From Acinetobacter rudis (GTDB taxonomy: Bacteria > Pseudomonadota > Gammaproteobacteria > Pseudomonadales > Moraxellaceae), in the NCBI RefSeq assembly GCF_000829675.1, contig NZ_BBRX01000033.1:1-64000 (forward strand): a DNA stretch of 64,000 nt. Direction: 5' to 3'. Below are positions 19,173 to 28,316 of this stretch, piece by piece. The notes under the pieces are model-generated. The model saw only the letters and a program-made list of their open reading frames with translations. It searched no databases and was not told where the DNA came from. The translations under genes and the position numbers were made by a program. The stretch's first letter is position 1. Each line of letters begins with the position of its first letter.

Positions 19173-21854
19173 ATGATTCAAACTACGCTCTTAAAAGATG
19201 GTCTCCGTTTTCCCGAAGATATTCAAGCGATTAATCAATGGCGTGATACGGTTGAGACAGAATTAGAGCAATATTTTGAATCTGGTCACCCTATTCGCGA
19301 TACACTCAAAGCACGTGCTGATTCAATTGATAGTATTCTTAATTTACTCTGGCAACATGCTGGTTTAGACCAAAGCAACCTTGCATTATTTGCAGTTGGT
19401 GGTTATGGCAGACGCGAAATGCTTCCTTGTTCTGATGTCGACATCATGGTGTTATCGGAACAGGATTTGACACCAGAGCAAGAGGCTATGGTGACGACTT
19501 TTATCTCTTCTCTTTGGGATGTTGGTCAACTCAAGCCAGGGGTCAGTGTCCGTACCATTCAGTCATGTTTCGAACAAGCAACAGCAGACCTCAGTATTGC
19601 CACTACTCTGATTGAGGCGCGGTTGATTTGTGGTAATAGCTTTTTACGTAAGTGGCCACGTCGTGTAGTTTCTCAAACTTGGACAGATCGCACCTTCTTT
19701 GATGCAAAAGTCCAAGAACAAGCGCAGCGTCATGCGCAGCACAACAACACGGAAAGTAATTTAGAACCAGATATCAAAAATGCCCCAGGAGGTATTCGAG
19801 ATATCAATCAAATTGGCTGGATCGCGAAACGTCATTTTCGTGTCAATCGTATTTATGATTTAGTTCATCTTGGCTTTATTTCCGAATTTGAATTAGGCGT
19901 ACTTGAAGAGGCTGAAAACTTTCTCTGGGAAATTCGCCACCATTTACACCGTATTACTAAACGTGATGAAAACCGCTTATTGTTTGATTATCAGCGTGAA
20001 ATTGCGGGAAAATTTGGTTATGTCAAAAAAGATGATCAACACATCAATTACCCAATCGAGCAGTTTATGCGACGCTACTATCGCACCGCACAACAAGTCT
20101 CGACATTAAATGAGATGTTATTGTCTTATTTTGATGAATCAGTAATCACCCCGCGCTTGCCCAACTATGAACGTCGCATTGAGCAGATCAATGATCGCTT
20201 TAAATTAGTTGATGGAAAATTAGCAGTACAGCACCATAAAATATTTTCAGAAAAACCAAGCGCAATTTTAGAAATCTTCTATTTACTTGCAAGTCGCCCT
20301 GAAATCGAAGGGATTCGTGCACGCACCTTACGTTTACTGATCTTAGCGGGTAAACGAATAGATCAAAACTTTAGAGATAATCCAGAGCATCAAGCCCTAT
20401 TTATGTCGATTATTCGAGGCGCAAATCATCGACTTTATGAAACGCTCTTAGCAATGAAACGTTATGGCGTACTCGGCACATATATTCCTGCCTTTGGCCA
20501 GATTATGGGGCTTATGCAGTACGACCTCTTTCATATCTATACCGTAGATGCGCATACCTTACTGTTAATCCGTAATCTAAATCGTTTTAAAGATCCTAAA
20601 CATACCAAAGACTTCCCTGTTGTCAGTTCGGTTTATCAACGCCTATTGCGCCGTGATATTGTCATGTTGGCCGCGTTATTTCATGACATTGCCAAAGGTC
20701 GTGGTGGTGACCACAGTGAGCTAGGTGCTTATGATGCGATCGAATTCTGTCGTAAACACGGATTTAGTGAGCGTGAATGTAATCTGGTTGCATGGTTGAT
20801 TCAAAATCACCTGCTCATGTCATTAACAGCACAAAAGAAAGATATTTCTGATCTTGATGTGGTCAAAGACTTCGCTGAAAAACTTGGCGATATGGAACAT
20901 TTAAACTATCTATATACTTTAACGGTGGCAGATATTAATGCTACCAATCCAAAACTTTGGAATTCATGGCGTTCATCTTTAATGCGCCAACTGTATACCC
21001 ATGCTCGGGATATTATTCGGATTGGTTTAGACCGTCCTGTCGACTATCAAATGCATATTGAAGAAAACAAATTTGCCGCAAGTGAACTTTTGGTCACAGA
21101 TTTTTCACTCGATCAAGTGGAGAAAGTCTGGCAAGAGCTTGGCGATGAATACTTTCTAAAAGAGTCTGCTGAAGAAATTGCTTGGCATACCCGTGCCATC
21201 TTAGAACATGGTGACAACCCTGAACCATTGGTCATGATTCGTGCGCATCGTCGAAGTGGACAAGTCACTGCGCAAGATGCGATTCAAATCTTTATTTATA
21301 CCCAAGATCAACCCAACTTATTTGCGACCACGGTAGCCGTACTTGATCGTATGAATCTTGATGTACAAGATGCACGAATTATCACTGCTGAAAAAGCATT
21401 TAGTCTAGACACTTACATGGTACTTGACCGTTTAGGGTCCTTACTCACAGATCTTGAACGTGAAGAACTGGTCAAAAACACGCTGGTTCGTGCTTTAAGC
21501 AGTTCTGATCAATACCCTGGTTTGTTGCAACGCCGTATCCCACGCCAATTGCGTCACTTTGACATTGAAAATACAGTTGATATCACGCTCAATGCTGCCC
21601 TACAGCAAAATATGGTCGAAATTTCGACCCTAGATCACCCAGGTTTGTTGGCAAAAATTGGCGGGTTATTTATGATTCAAGGTTTAGATATTCACTCAGC
21701 ACGTATTGCCACATTGGGTGAACGTGCCGAAGATATTTTCTTTGTCACCAAAAAAAATGCCATTCCGATGAATAAAGAGGAAGCTCGTATTTTTGCCGAT
21801 CAGCTGAAAAATGCACTAGACGAAGTATCGAGTCAAATTGCACAGCCCCATTGA
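19173..21854 (+). CDS. glnD: Bifunctional PII uridylyltransferase/uridylyl-removing enzyme GlnD
   Basis: Primary nitrogen sensor: it uridylylates PII when glutamine is low and removes UMP when it is high. It has 893 residues from the ATG at 19173, which has AAGGA 7-8 bases upstream. The nucleotidyltransferase site is [17 protein letters not shown] (about 78-94). An HD hydrolase domain carries [18 protein letters not shown] (about 505-522). Two C-terminal ACT domains (about 695-775 and 805-880) bind glutamine. The domain order and length are standard. Confidence 0.97.
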   Translation: MIQTTLLKDGLRFPEDIQAINQWRDTVETELEQYFESGHPIRDTLKARADSIDSILNLLWQHAGLDQSNLALFAVGGYGRREMLPCSDVDIMVLSEQDLTPEQEAMVTTFISSLWDVGQLKPGVSVRTIQSCFEQATADLSIATTLIEARLICGNSFLRKWPRRVVSQTWTDRTFFDAKVQEQAQRHAQHNNTESNLEPDIKNAPGGIRDINQIGWIAKRHFRVNRIYDLVHLGFISEFELGVLEEAENFLWEIRHHLHRITKRDENRLLFDYQREIAGKFGYVKKDDQHINYPIEQFMRRYYRTAQQVSTLNEMLLSYFDESVITPRLPNYERRIEQINDRFKLVDGKLAVQHHKIFSEKPSAILEIFYLLASRPEIEGIRARTLRLLILAGKRIDQNFRDNPEHQALFMSIIRGANHRLYETLLAMKRYGVLGTYIPAFGQIMGLMQYDLFHIYTVDAHTLLLIRNLNRFKDPKHTKDFPVVSSVYQRLLRRDIVMLAALFHDIAKGRGGDHSELGAYDAIEFCRKHGFSERECNLVAWLIQNHLLMSLTAQKKDISDLDVVKDFAEKLGDMEHLNYLYTLTVADINATNPKLWNSWRSSLMRQLYTHARDIIRIGLDRPVDYQMHIEENKFAASELLVTDFSLDQVEKVWQELGDEYFLKESAEEIAWHTRAILEHGDNPEPLVMIRAHRRSGQVTAQDAIQIFIYTQDQPNLFATTVAVLDRMNLDVQDARIITAEKAFSLDTYMVLDRLGSLLTDLEREELVKNTLVRALSSSDQYPGLLQRRIPRQLRHFDIENTVDITLNAALQQNMVEISTLDHPGLLAKIGGLFMIQGLDIHSARIATLGERAEDIFFVTKKNAIPMNKEEARIFADQLKNALDEVSSQIAQPH

Positions 21855-21898
21855 TTTTATTTTAAATTACCACACCTAGCTTAAGCGGTCCTTGTTTC

Positions 21899-23068
21899 AT
21901 GAATAGTAGCTTAGATTTACTTCACCCTTATCCATTTGAAAAGCTCAATCAGCTGTTTCAAAACATTCAAACTGCAGACATGCCTCTGATTCCACTTTCA
22001 ATTGGTGAACCCAAGCATCCTGCACCTGAATTTGTGATTCAGGCATTGTCGGAACAATACCAACATCTTTCGACTTATCCAAATAGTAAAGGTCTACTAC
22101 AACTCAGACAAAGTATCGCGAATTGGCTACAACATCGCTTTCAGCTGCAACACATTTGTGCCGAAGAACAAGTCTTGCCAGTATCTGGAACCCGTGAAGG
22201 GATCTTCTCTTTTGTTCAAGCTGCTGTTGAACGTGAGCGTGCACCTTATGTGGTCATGCCCAACCCGTTCTACCAAATTTATGAAGGTGCAGCACTTCTA
22301 GCAGGAGCGAAACCTTATTTTGTTAACTGTACTGAAGATAACAACTACATCGGTGACTTTGATGCTGTACCCGCTGAAGTATGGCAAAACACAGCAATCG
22401 TTTTCATCTGTACACCGGGGAACCCTACTGGTGCTGTCTATAGCAAAGCACAATTTAAAAAGTTAATTGAACTCTCTGACCAATACGGTTTTATTATTGC
22501 TTCGGATGAATGCTATTCAGAACTTTGGTTTGATCAAGCACCTTGTGGCCTGCTTGAAGTCTGTGCCGAGCTTGGCCGTCACGACTATAAAAATTGCATT
22601 GTATTTCATTCTTTATCTAAGCGTTCAAACCTACCGGGTATGCGCTCGGGCTTTGTAGCAGGAGATGCAGCACTGCTCAAACCTTACTTAAAATTCCGCA
22701 CTTATCATGGTGCAGCAATGCCAGTACAGCATCAAATTGCTTCTATTGAAGCTTGGGATGATGAAACACATGTAAAAGAAAACCGTCAACAATATCGTGC
22801 CAAATTTGATTTGTTCCAATCTGAGCTTGGCCATATTCTGCCACTCAAAAAACCAGATGCAGGCTTTTACTATTGGCTGAAAGTCGATAATGATGAGACT
22901 TTTGCTCAAATGCTTATGGAAAAAGCACATATTAAGGTATTACCCGGACGCTATTTATCACGAGATACAGCACAAGGGAATCCAGGTGCGGGTCATGTGC
23001 GTATGGCCTTGGTGGCAAGTCTTCAACAGTGCGAAGAAGTCGTTCAACGCCTAAAAGCAATTTTGTAA
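21899..23068 (+). CDS. dapC: Succinyldiaminopimelate transaminase DapC
   Basis: Class I PLP aminotransferase of 389 residues, for the N-succinyl-LL-DAP step of lysine and peptidoglycan synthesis. The PLP lysine is in FHSLSKRSNLPGMRSGF (near 240), and the substrate-binding arginine is in the C-terminal GHVRMALV. It follows glnD by 44 bases in the same direction, a known neighbourhood for dapC in proteobacteria. The exact substrate is supported by context and overall similarity rather than by a unique motif. Confidence 0.85.
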   Translation: MNSSLDLLHPYPFEKLNQLFQNIQTADMPLIPLSIGEPKHPAPEFVIQALSEQYQHLSTYPNSKGLLQLRQSIANWLQHRFQLQHICAEEQVLPVSGTREGIFSFVQAAVERERAPYVVMPNPFYQIYEGAALLAGAKPYFVNCTEDNNYIGDFDAVPAEVWQNTAIVFICTPGNPTGAVYSKAQFKKLIELSDQYGFIIASDECYSELWFDQAPCGLLEVCAELGRHDYKNCIVFHSLSKRSNLPGMRSGFVAGDAALLKPYLKFRTYHGAAMPVQHQIASIEAWDDETHVKENRQQYRAKFDLFQSELGHILPLKKPDAGFYYWLKVDNDETFAQMLMEKAHIKVLPGRYLSRDTAQGNPGAGHVRMALVASLQQCEEVVQRLKAIL

Positions 23069-23075
23069 ATTCAGC

Positions 23076-23104
23076 ACAGTGAATGGGCTTAGGCCCACTC
23101 ACTG
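23076..23104 (+). terminator. Terminator after dapC
   Basis: A near-perfect 13-base stem (ACAGTGAATGGGC/GCCCACTCACTGT, one mismatch) with a TTAG loop is followed by an AT-rich tail ending in TTTTT. Confidence 0.75.
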
Positions 23105-23186
23105 TATTATTTTTCGATAAAAAACAATAGAGTCATGTGATTCAATAATTGTAATATATAGACAGTAAAATCTCGAAAGTACCCTT

Positions 23187-23570
23187 ATGAAAATAAAATA
23201 TTTTATAAACCATCTGGTAGGCTCATTTATTGGTTTATGTGCATTAACAGGGATTGTAAAAATAATCTTCATGTATGGTGTACAGCCTTATGAAGGAAGT
23301 TTCATAACATTGGGCGTACTGATGATGATCGTAGGCCTATTACTCATTGGCTATGCTAACGCTTCAGGTGCGGCTGTAAATAAAACAAAACAGACTTTTT
23401 ATTTACACATAACACTGGTGACTTTTTTGCTGATTACAGATCTCACTTTTGGATCTACAAACTTATTGAGCGCCTTCATCAGAAATTTTGGCTATTGGGC
23501 TGTCTTACAATTTGGCGTTTATATTTTTATGCAAATAAATACACAGCGAACTCAGCTTATCTCAAATTAA
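23187..23570 (+). CDS. Small membrane protein of unknown function
   Basis: A 127-residue protein with four predicted membrane helices (about 8-30, 38-57, 70-88, 96-115) and short loops. I recognise no family. It sits between the dapC terminator and a convergent MFS gene. A 30-base hairpin (23601-23630) follows. Confidence 0.65.
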   Translation: MKIKYFINHLVGSFIGLCALTGIVKIIFMYGVQPYEGSFITLGVLMMIVGLLLIGYANASGAAVNKTKQTFYLHITLVTFLLITDLTFGSTNLLSAFIRNFGYWAVLQFGVYIFMQINTQRTQLISN

Positions 23571-23600
23571 TAGTGGTATAACACTTAAAAAATTATCAAT

Positions 23601-23630
23601 GAGGTAGATGGGCTCAAGCTCATCCACCTC
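23601..23630. terminator. Probable hairpin terminator between convergent genes
   Basis: Fourteen positions of GAGGTAGATGGGCT pair with AGCTCATCCACCTC, allowing two G-U wobbles, around a two-base loop. There is no strong T-run, so termination is only probable. Confidence 0.45.
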
Positions 23631-23662
23631 AAGTACACAAAGCATCATGAAAGGTGTAAACC

Positions 23663-24847
23663 CTATTCAATGCTCAAACGATGACCAGACTTAAAGCTAT
23701 ATTTTTTTGCACGAAATACCAACCATAATCCAGTGACTGCCAGTAAAGTCATGAGCATAAAAAACGATGCTATACCGCAATACTGCAATAAAACACCACC
23801 CATAATTGCTCCACTTGCAATAGCGAGATTAAATACAGTCACTAACATTGATTGAGCAAGATCAACATGATTTCCTGCAACATCTGCGATCGCTGTTTGT
23901 AATAAAGTAGGTGCGCCACCAAATGTCATCCCCCATACGATAATACCTAAAATCACCCCCCATGCTTGCTGACTCATTAAGCCCATGAAGATAGCAGCAC
24001 AAGCAAAACCAGCTAAAGAAATCAAGGTGAGTTTGCGCAATGCTCGATCCACCCAAACTCCTGTGATCCAAATCCCAACTAAGGCCGATAGACCGAAAAT
24101 TAATAAAATCAAATCTAGATGTTGATCAAGGTGTACTGAGGCTAAATAAGGGGAAAGAAAGGTGTAGAGTAAGTTATGTGCAAATATCCAAATAAAAATT
24201 ACGGCTAAAATTGAACGTATTCCAGGCTGCAAAAAAACATCCAAAATCGATCGTTGTTTATTGGCCTGTTGCCCCTCGACTTGAGGAAGGCTGATCGCGA
24301 CCCAGATCATTAACATTAAGGCAAGAACAGAAAGAATGCCAAACACTTCTCTCCAACCGAATAGCTGTCCTAACCATGTGCCTAATGGCAATCCCATACA
24401 CAAAGCCAAGGGTTGACCAATGCCGACTATCGCTAGTGCTCGACCTTGCAAATGACTCGATACAATATTTCGCGCATAACCCGCTAAAATTCCCCAGATT
24501 ACCCCTGCTGCCATACCCGCAATAAAGCGTGCGATGAAAATCCAATAATAGTTAGATAATACTGCTGTTAGGCTATTAAAAATAAATAAACCTGTGACCG
24601 CAAATAAAAGTAATTGCTTCCGAGGACAATTTTGAGTTGCATATACGACAGGTATCGCAGCAATCACAGAGCCTAAAGCATAAATGGAAATAAACTGTCC
24701 AGCTAAAGCCTGCGAAATATTTAAATCTTGGCTGATTAAAGGCAACAAGCCCGCTGGTATGGTTTCGGTCATAATACTTAAAAATCCTGCCAAAGAAAAA
24801 GCCAGTAACTTATCAATAGGCAATTTTTGTTCATGCTGAGGATTCAT
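23663..24847 (-). CDS. MFS exporter of the DHA1 (AraJ/SotB-like) group
   Basis: A 394-residue, 12-helix transporter. TETIPAGLLPLISQDLNISQALAGQFISIYALG (about 27-60) is the hallmark start of the sugar/drug efflux group of DHA1. Motif A is altered and lacks the usual GxLaDrxGrr. A cytoplasmic loop lies after helix 6. It is downstream of the TetR gene, with an operator-like palindrome 107 bases upstream, so it is probably repressed by that TetR. The substrate is unknown; drugs, sugars or amino-acid-related compounds are possible. Confidence 0.85.
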   Translation of the reverse strand: MNPQHEQKLPIDKLLAFSLAGFLSIMTETIPAGLLPLISQDLNISQALAGQFISIYALGSVIAAIPVVYATQNCPRKQLLLFAVTGLFIFNSLTAVLSNYYWIFIARFIAGMAAGVIWGILAGYARNIVSSHLQGRALAIVGIGQPLALCMGLPLGTWLGQLFGWREVFGILSVLALMLMIWVAISLPQVEGQQANKQRSILDVFLQPGIRSILAVIFIWIFAHNLLYTFLSPYLASVHLDQHLDLILLIFGLSALVGIWITGVWVDRALRKLTLISLAGFACAAIFMGLMSQQAWGVILGIIVWGMTFGGAPTLLQTAIADVAGNHVDLAQSMLVTVFNLAIASGAIMGGVLLQYCGIASFFMLMTLLAVTGLWLVFRAKKYSFKSGHRLSIE

Positions 24848-24953
24848 ATGGGTTGTCTCACATGCTCAGCTCGCACATTCCACTGATGAGTCCGTGTTCG
24901 TTTCCAAACTACAAATACATTTTTATCAATCATTTTATTTGATCCTGCTTAAC

Positions 24954-24969
24954 TGGAACGATCATTCCA
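24954..24969. promoter_or_regulatory. Operator-like palindrome upstream of the MFS exporter
   Basis: TGGAACGATCATTCCA has TGGAA/TTCCA arms and differs by one base from the copy at 25621-25636 upstream of the TetR gene. The pairing of both sites with the same arms supports binding by the encoded TetR repressor. Confidence 0.7.
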
Positions 24970-25028
24970 AATCAAAGAAAATAAAATCCTAAGTCAGCAA
25001 AGCTCAACTTAGGACTTAACGGTGGGAT

Positions 25029-25613
25029 TTAGAGGCTATTTAATGCTATATCTACCACATTCTGTAGAGATTCCTGACGATTTTGTTCAGTACACGCCTT
25101 ACTGAGTACCCTTATACCTTGTATAGTATTCACAAAAAAAAGGGCCAGCGCTCTGGCTGAGTGTTGGCTACTGAGTTCACCACTTTGCTGTCCACGCTGA
25201 ATTAAACGCTCAAATGCAATTTGTAATCGTTGAAAGTTATCCCGAACTGATTGCGCAATTTTTTCATCATGCCCAGCCAACTCCAAGCTGGCATTGGCCA
25301 TAAAGCAGCCACGATGCTGTAGATCAGAAATTTCATCTGCAATAATGCGGGAAAATAGTTGGCTAATGATCGCTTTTACAGGACCATCACTTGATAGTAA
25401 ATCAATATTTTTTTGGGTATTAATATGATAGCGGTATAAAGCCCGCTGATATAACGCTTCTTTATTTTTAAAAGTGCTATATAAACTGCTTCGTGATAAC
25501 CCTGTCGCTGCAACCAAATCTTGTACAGAAGTTGCAGCAAAGCCCTTATGCCAAAAGACCTGCATAACAGCATCAGTGACTTGATCTGGATCGAATTCTT
25601 TAATACGCATCAT
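25029..25613 (-). CDS. TetR/AcrR family transcriptional regulator
   Basis: About 195 residues. The N-terminal helix-turn-helix is clear: AVMQVFWHKGFAATSVQDLVAATGLSRSSLYSTFKNKEALY (about 15-55). The rest is a helical ligand-binding domain of the AcuR/NemR-like shape. The start is the ATG at 25613 (or 25610); a TTG at 25628 lies inside the operator and is unlikely. The gene sits between the LysE gene and the MFS gene, all on the minus strand, and a palindrome occurs before both this gene and the MFS gene. Autorepression and control of the exporter are inferred. Confidence 0.88.
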   Translation of the reverse strand: MMRIKEFDPDQVTDAVMQVFWHKGFAATSVQDLVAATGLSRSSLYSTFKNKEALYQRALYRYHINTQKNIDLLSSDGPVKAIISQLFSRIIADEISDLQHRGCFMANASLELAGHDEKIAQSVRDNFQRLQIAFERLIQRGQQSGELSSQHSARALALFFVNTIQGIRVLSKACTEQNRQESLQNVVDIALNSL

Positions 25614-25620
25614 TTCATAC

Positions 25621-25636
25621 TGGAACAATCATTCCA
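25621..25636. promoter_or_regulatory. Operator-like palindrome upstream of the TetR gene
   Basis: TGGAACAATCATTCCA lies 7 bases before the TetR start and matches the site at 24954-24969 in 15 of 16 positions. A repressor bound there would block initiation, consistent with autoregulation. Confidence 0.7.
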
Positions 25637-25674
25637 AATAATCTACCCAAACCGTGAATCATTGTCAAATTTAC

Positions 25675-26292
25675 TTAGGTCAGATAAATCGCACTGAGTG
25701 CAAAGCTCAAAAAACACAGCGCTGAAATGCTATAAATCCAAACAATTTTTTGTTGTAACCATTTAAGATAGGCCTCTCGACTCAGTAAGCGCAGTAATAA
25801 GCAATTCCACAGATAAACCACGATCACCATCCAGCTTGCTAAACCCAATTGTTGCAACCCGTTATACTGACTATGAACAAGTAATAATACACTGCTATAA
25901 AAGATGATATTTTTAGGGTTCAATAAACTCGATTGTAAACCCAAATAAAAATATTGAGTACTTGAGAACTTTGCTTGATCTGTTGATTGTTTTAAGCTCA
26001 GCGGCGTGAGTGTCCGCAATGCCATAACACAGCGCAATGCTAAATAAAGTAAATACGTGGCCGCAGCATATTTCACCAGTTGTAATATATCAGGGTCTAG
26101 TCCCCCCAATTGATGTAAGGCATATAAAATCAACAGTAAAATGACCGCATTACCCACTGCAATGCCTATACATACGACATGAGCGGCACGGCGTCCCTGC
26201 CCCAATAATGTCGTCACAATTAAAAAGAAATCAGGCCCAGGTGATAACAAGGCAATAAAATGAGTGAATGCAAGTAAAAAAAATAACGACAT
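25675..26292 (-). CDS. LysE/RhtB family amino-acid exporter
   Basis: A 205-residue membrane protein with about six helices. The N-terminal signature FIALLSPGPDFFLIVTTLLGQGRR (about 12-35) defines the LysE family. The RhtB-type NPKNIIFYSSVLL lies near 125. The start has GGAGA about 7 bases upstream. These carriers export homoserine, threonine, lysine or related compounds; the substrate here is not evident. The AraC regulator follows 104 bases upstream on the same strand. Confidence 0.88.
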   Translation of the reverse strand: MSLFFLLAFTHFIALLSPGPDFFLIVTTLLGQGRRAAHVVCIGIAVGNAVILLLILYALHQLGGLDPDILQLVKYAAATYLLYLALRCVMALRTLTPLSLKQSTDQAKFSSTQYFYLGLQSSLLNPKNIIFYSSVLLLVHSQYNGLQQLGLASWMVIVVYLWNCLLLRLLSREAYLKWLQQKIVWIYSISALCFLSFALSAIYLT

Positions 26293-26396
26293 TGAGTCTC
26301 TCCTTCAAACGGATCAGACTGTAATCGTCATAGCACATCTAATTCTTGTATAAAATTGCAGAAGGCTAACGTTAATAGATTAAAGTTTAAATTAGG

Positions 26397-27233
26397 CTAA
26401 AGTACATTTTGATATTGTTTTGGTGTAATGCCTGTATAAGCCTTAAAACTACGATGAAAATGACTTTGATCACAAAAACCCAAGGCAAAAGCTACATCTG
26501 CCAGAGCTTGTCCAGCACGTAATAACTCCCGTGCCTGATTGATTCTTAAATTGATTTGATATGCATGTGGGGCCAAGCCGAGCTGTTGTTTAAATAGGCG
26601 AATCAATGCAAAACGACTGATCTGTAAATGTGTAGCTAAATCTTGTAGAGAGATAAAATCCTCACTTTGAGCCAGCCAATTCAACACGTCCACAAACTGC
26701 TGCTGTTCTATTTCAGGCATGACCAGTGAATGTGTCTGAACACTCGTAGGTTCTAAAAGTTGGATTAACATATCCACCAAGCGCTGCTCTTTTTCTACAA
26801 TGGTCAGTTCAGGATTAAATAAACTGTCATTAAGCTCAGTGAAATTTTGATAAAGCGCTACATCTTGAATCACTTGCGCCTGTAATGGCGCCATATACGG
26901 TGTGGCCAATGTTGGATGATTCATCCGATATTCTTGTAATAATGTGTTTAACCATGCAGCATCAAGATGTAGCATTTGATAACTCCATGACTGTTCTGGT
27001 ACAGGATTACAGCGATGTACCACATCAGCAGGCATAAGCACTAAGGTTTTAGCTGTGATGATTTGCTCGCCTGTTTGATGACTATGAAAGCAGCTATGGC
27101 CCTGATCTACGGCGCCTATAGAAAAGGTGGGATGGCTATGTGCTTGATAACAGATTCGACTCGCACATGCCCGCCGTGTCTCCACATAGGGCATGCGTGA
27201 ATCACGCCAAAAATTACTGGTTGCTTCTGTCAT
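26397..27233 (-). CDS. AraC family transcriptional regulator
   Basis: 278 residues. The N-terminal cupin-like sensor contains the CYQAHSHPTFSIGAVDQG stretch. The C-terminal pair of helix-turn-helix motifs covers about 180-275, with LQISRFALIRLFKQQLGLAPHAYQ and the second recognition helix ending GITPKQYQNVL. AraC proteins of this form often sit next to LysE exporters, and that is the case here; regulation of the exporter is inferred from order. The gene is 18 bases downstream of gpx on the same strand. Confidence 0.85.
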   Translation of the reverse strand: MTEATSNFWRDSRMPYVETRRACASRICYQAHSHPTFSIGAVDQGHSCFHSHQTGEQIITAKTLVLMPADVVHRCNPVPEQSWSYQMLHLDAAWLNTLLQEYRMNHPTLATPYMAPLQAQVIQDVALYQNFTELNDSLFNPELTIVEKEQRLVDMLIQLLEPTSVQTHSLVMPEIEQQQFVDVLNWLAQSEDFISLQDLATHLQISRFALIRLFKQQLGLAPHAYQINLRINQARELLRAGQALADVAFALGFCDQSHFHRSFKAYTGITPKQYQNVL

Positions 27234-27251
27234 AAATTTACTAAAGTCAAA

Positions 27252-27749
27252 TTAAGCACTGACTGCAGCTTGTGCCAAAGCTTGTTCAATGTCTTGTTCT
27301 AAACTTTCAGGTTTAGTGGTCGGTGCATAACGATTAATCACCTCACCTTGTCGATTCACTAAAAATTTAGTGAAGTTCCACTTAATACCACTGCCTAATA
27401 TACCTTTGCTTTGATTGGTCAAATAGCGAAAAATAACATGTGCTTCAGGCCCTTTGACATTGACCTTACTAAACATAGGAAAACTTACCCCATAGTTCTT
27501 ACTACAGAATTCGCCAATTTGCTCATTGCTCCCCGGATCTTGCCCCCCAAATTGATTACATGGAAAACCGAGTATTTCTAAACCTTGCTCACGATATTTA
27601 TGATAAAGCTTCTCAAGGCCAGCAAATTGCGGCGTAAACCCACATTTACTTGCTGTGTTAACGATCAAAAGAACTTTGCCTTGATAATCAGCTAAGCTCT
27701 TATTTTGTCCATCTAATAGCTCAGCATCAAACTGGTAAATATTGCTCAT
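27252..27749 (-). CDS. Glutathione peroxidase family protein (thiol peroxidase, BtuE type)
   Basis: Reduces hydroperoxides with glutathione or thioredoxin. It has 165 residues. The peroxidatic cysteine is in NTASKCGFTPQ (near 36), a Cys rather than Sec form. FPCNQFGGQDPGSNEQI (about 62-78) and WNFTKFLVNRQG complete the family core. Its start overlaps the msrB stop by four bases (27746-27749), so the two are translationally coupled. Confidence 0.93.
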   Translation of the reverse strand: MSNIYQFDAELLDGQNKSLADYQGKVLLIVNTASKCGFTPQFAGLEKLYHKYREQGLEILGFPCNQFGGQDPGSNEQIGEFCSKNYGVSFPMFSKVNVKGPEAHVIFRYLTNQSKGILGSGIKWNFTKFLVNRQGEVINRYAPTTKPESLEQDIEQALAQAAVSA

Positions 27750-28165
27750 GGATAGGTATCCTCATCATTTTTTTCTTTTGTTTTAAGTTCTAATGAAGCC
27801 GAATTGACACAGTAACGAAGACCTGTCGGTTGCGGCCCGTCTTCAAAAACATGTCCTAAATGCGCATCGCAATGATGGCAGGTAATTTCTACACGACGCA
27901 TGCCATGACTATGGTCAGTATGCTCATCAATCGCAGCAGCACTGATCGGTCTAAAGAAACTTGGCCAACCACTACCACTGTCATATTTACTTTCAGATGA
28001 AAATAGCTCTTCACCACAACAACGGCAGCGGTAAACCCCTGCACTCTTGCTATTCCAGTATTGACCTGTGAATGCTGGTTCAGTGCCTTTTTGGCGAGTA
28101 ATCCTAAACTCTTCAGGTGATAACTCTCTTTGCCATTCTCGGTCTGTTTTATTGAGTTTTCCCAT
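27746..28165 (-). CDS. msrB: Peptide methionine (R)-S-oxide reductase MsrB
   Basis: Repairs R-methionine sulfoxide in proteins. It has 139 residues. Two CxxC zinc pairs (CRCC near 45-48 and CHHC near 94-97) bind structural zinc, and the catalytic cysteine is in RYCVNSASL near 117. GSGWPSF is the substrate pocket signature. The start has AAGGAG seven bases upstream. The gene overlaps gpx, joining two oxidative-damage enzymes in one transcript. Confidence 0.96.
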   Translation of the reverse strand: MGKLNKTDREWQRELSPEEFRITRQKGTEPAFTGQYWNSKSAGVYRCRCCGEELFSSESKYDSGSGWPSFFRPISAAAIDEHTDHSHGMRRVEITCHHCDAHLGHVFEDGPQPTGLRYCVNSASLELKTKEKNDEDTYP

Positions 28166-28316
28166 GACTAACTCCTTTAATTATTTAGCATTCAATGTCA
28201 TGCTTCGATGCATCCATATTTACGCTAGAACTTTATATATTTCTAGTTAAATTTCAACATAGATTGTGATATTTCAGTAATCTATTTTTCTAACCCTGAT
28301 TATATTGGATTGAATT

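Noticed and set aside
25614-25628. TTG start for the TetR gene
   Set aside because: It falls within the operator palindrome and adds residues outside the family start; the ATG at 25613 or 25610 is better.
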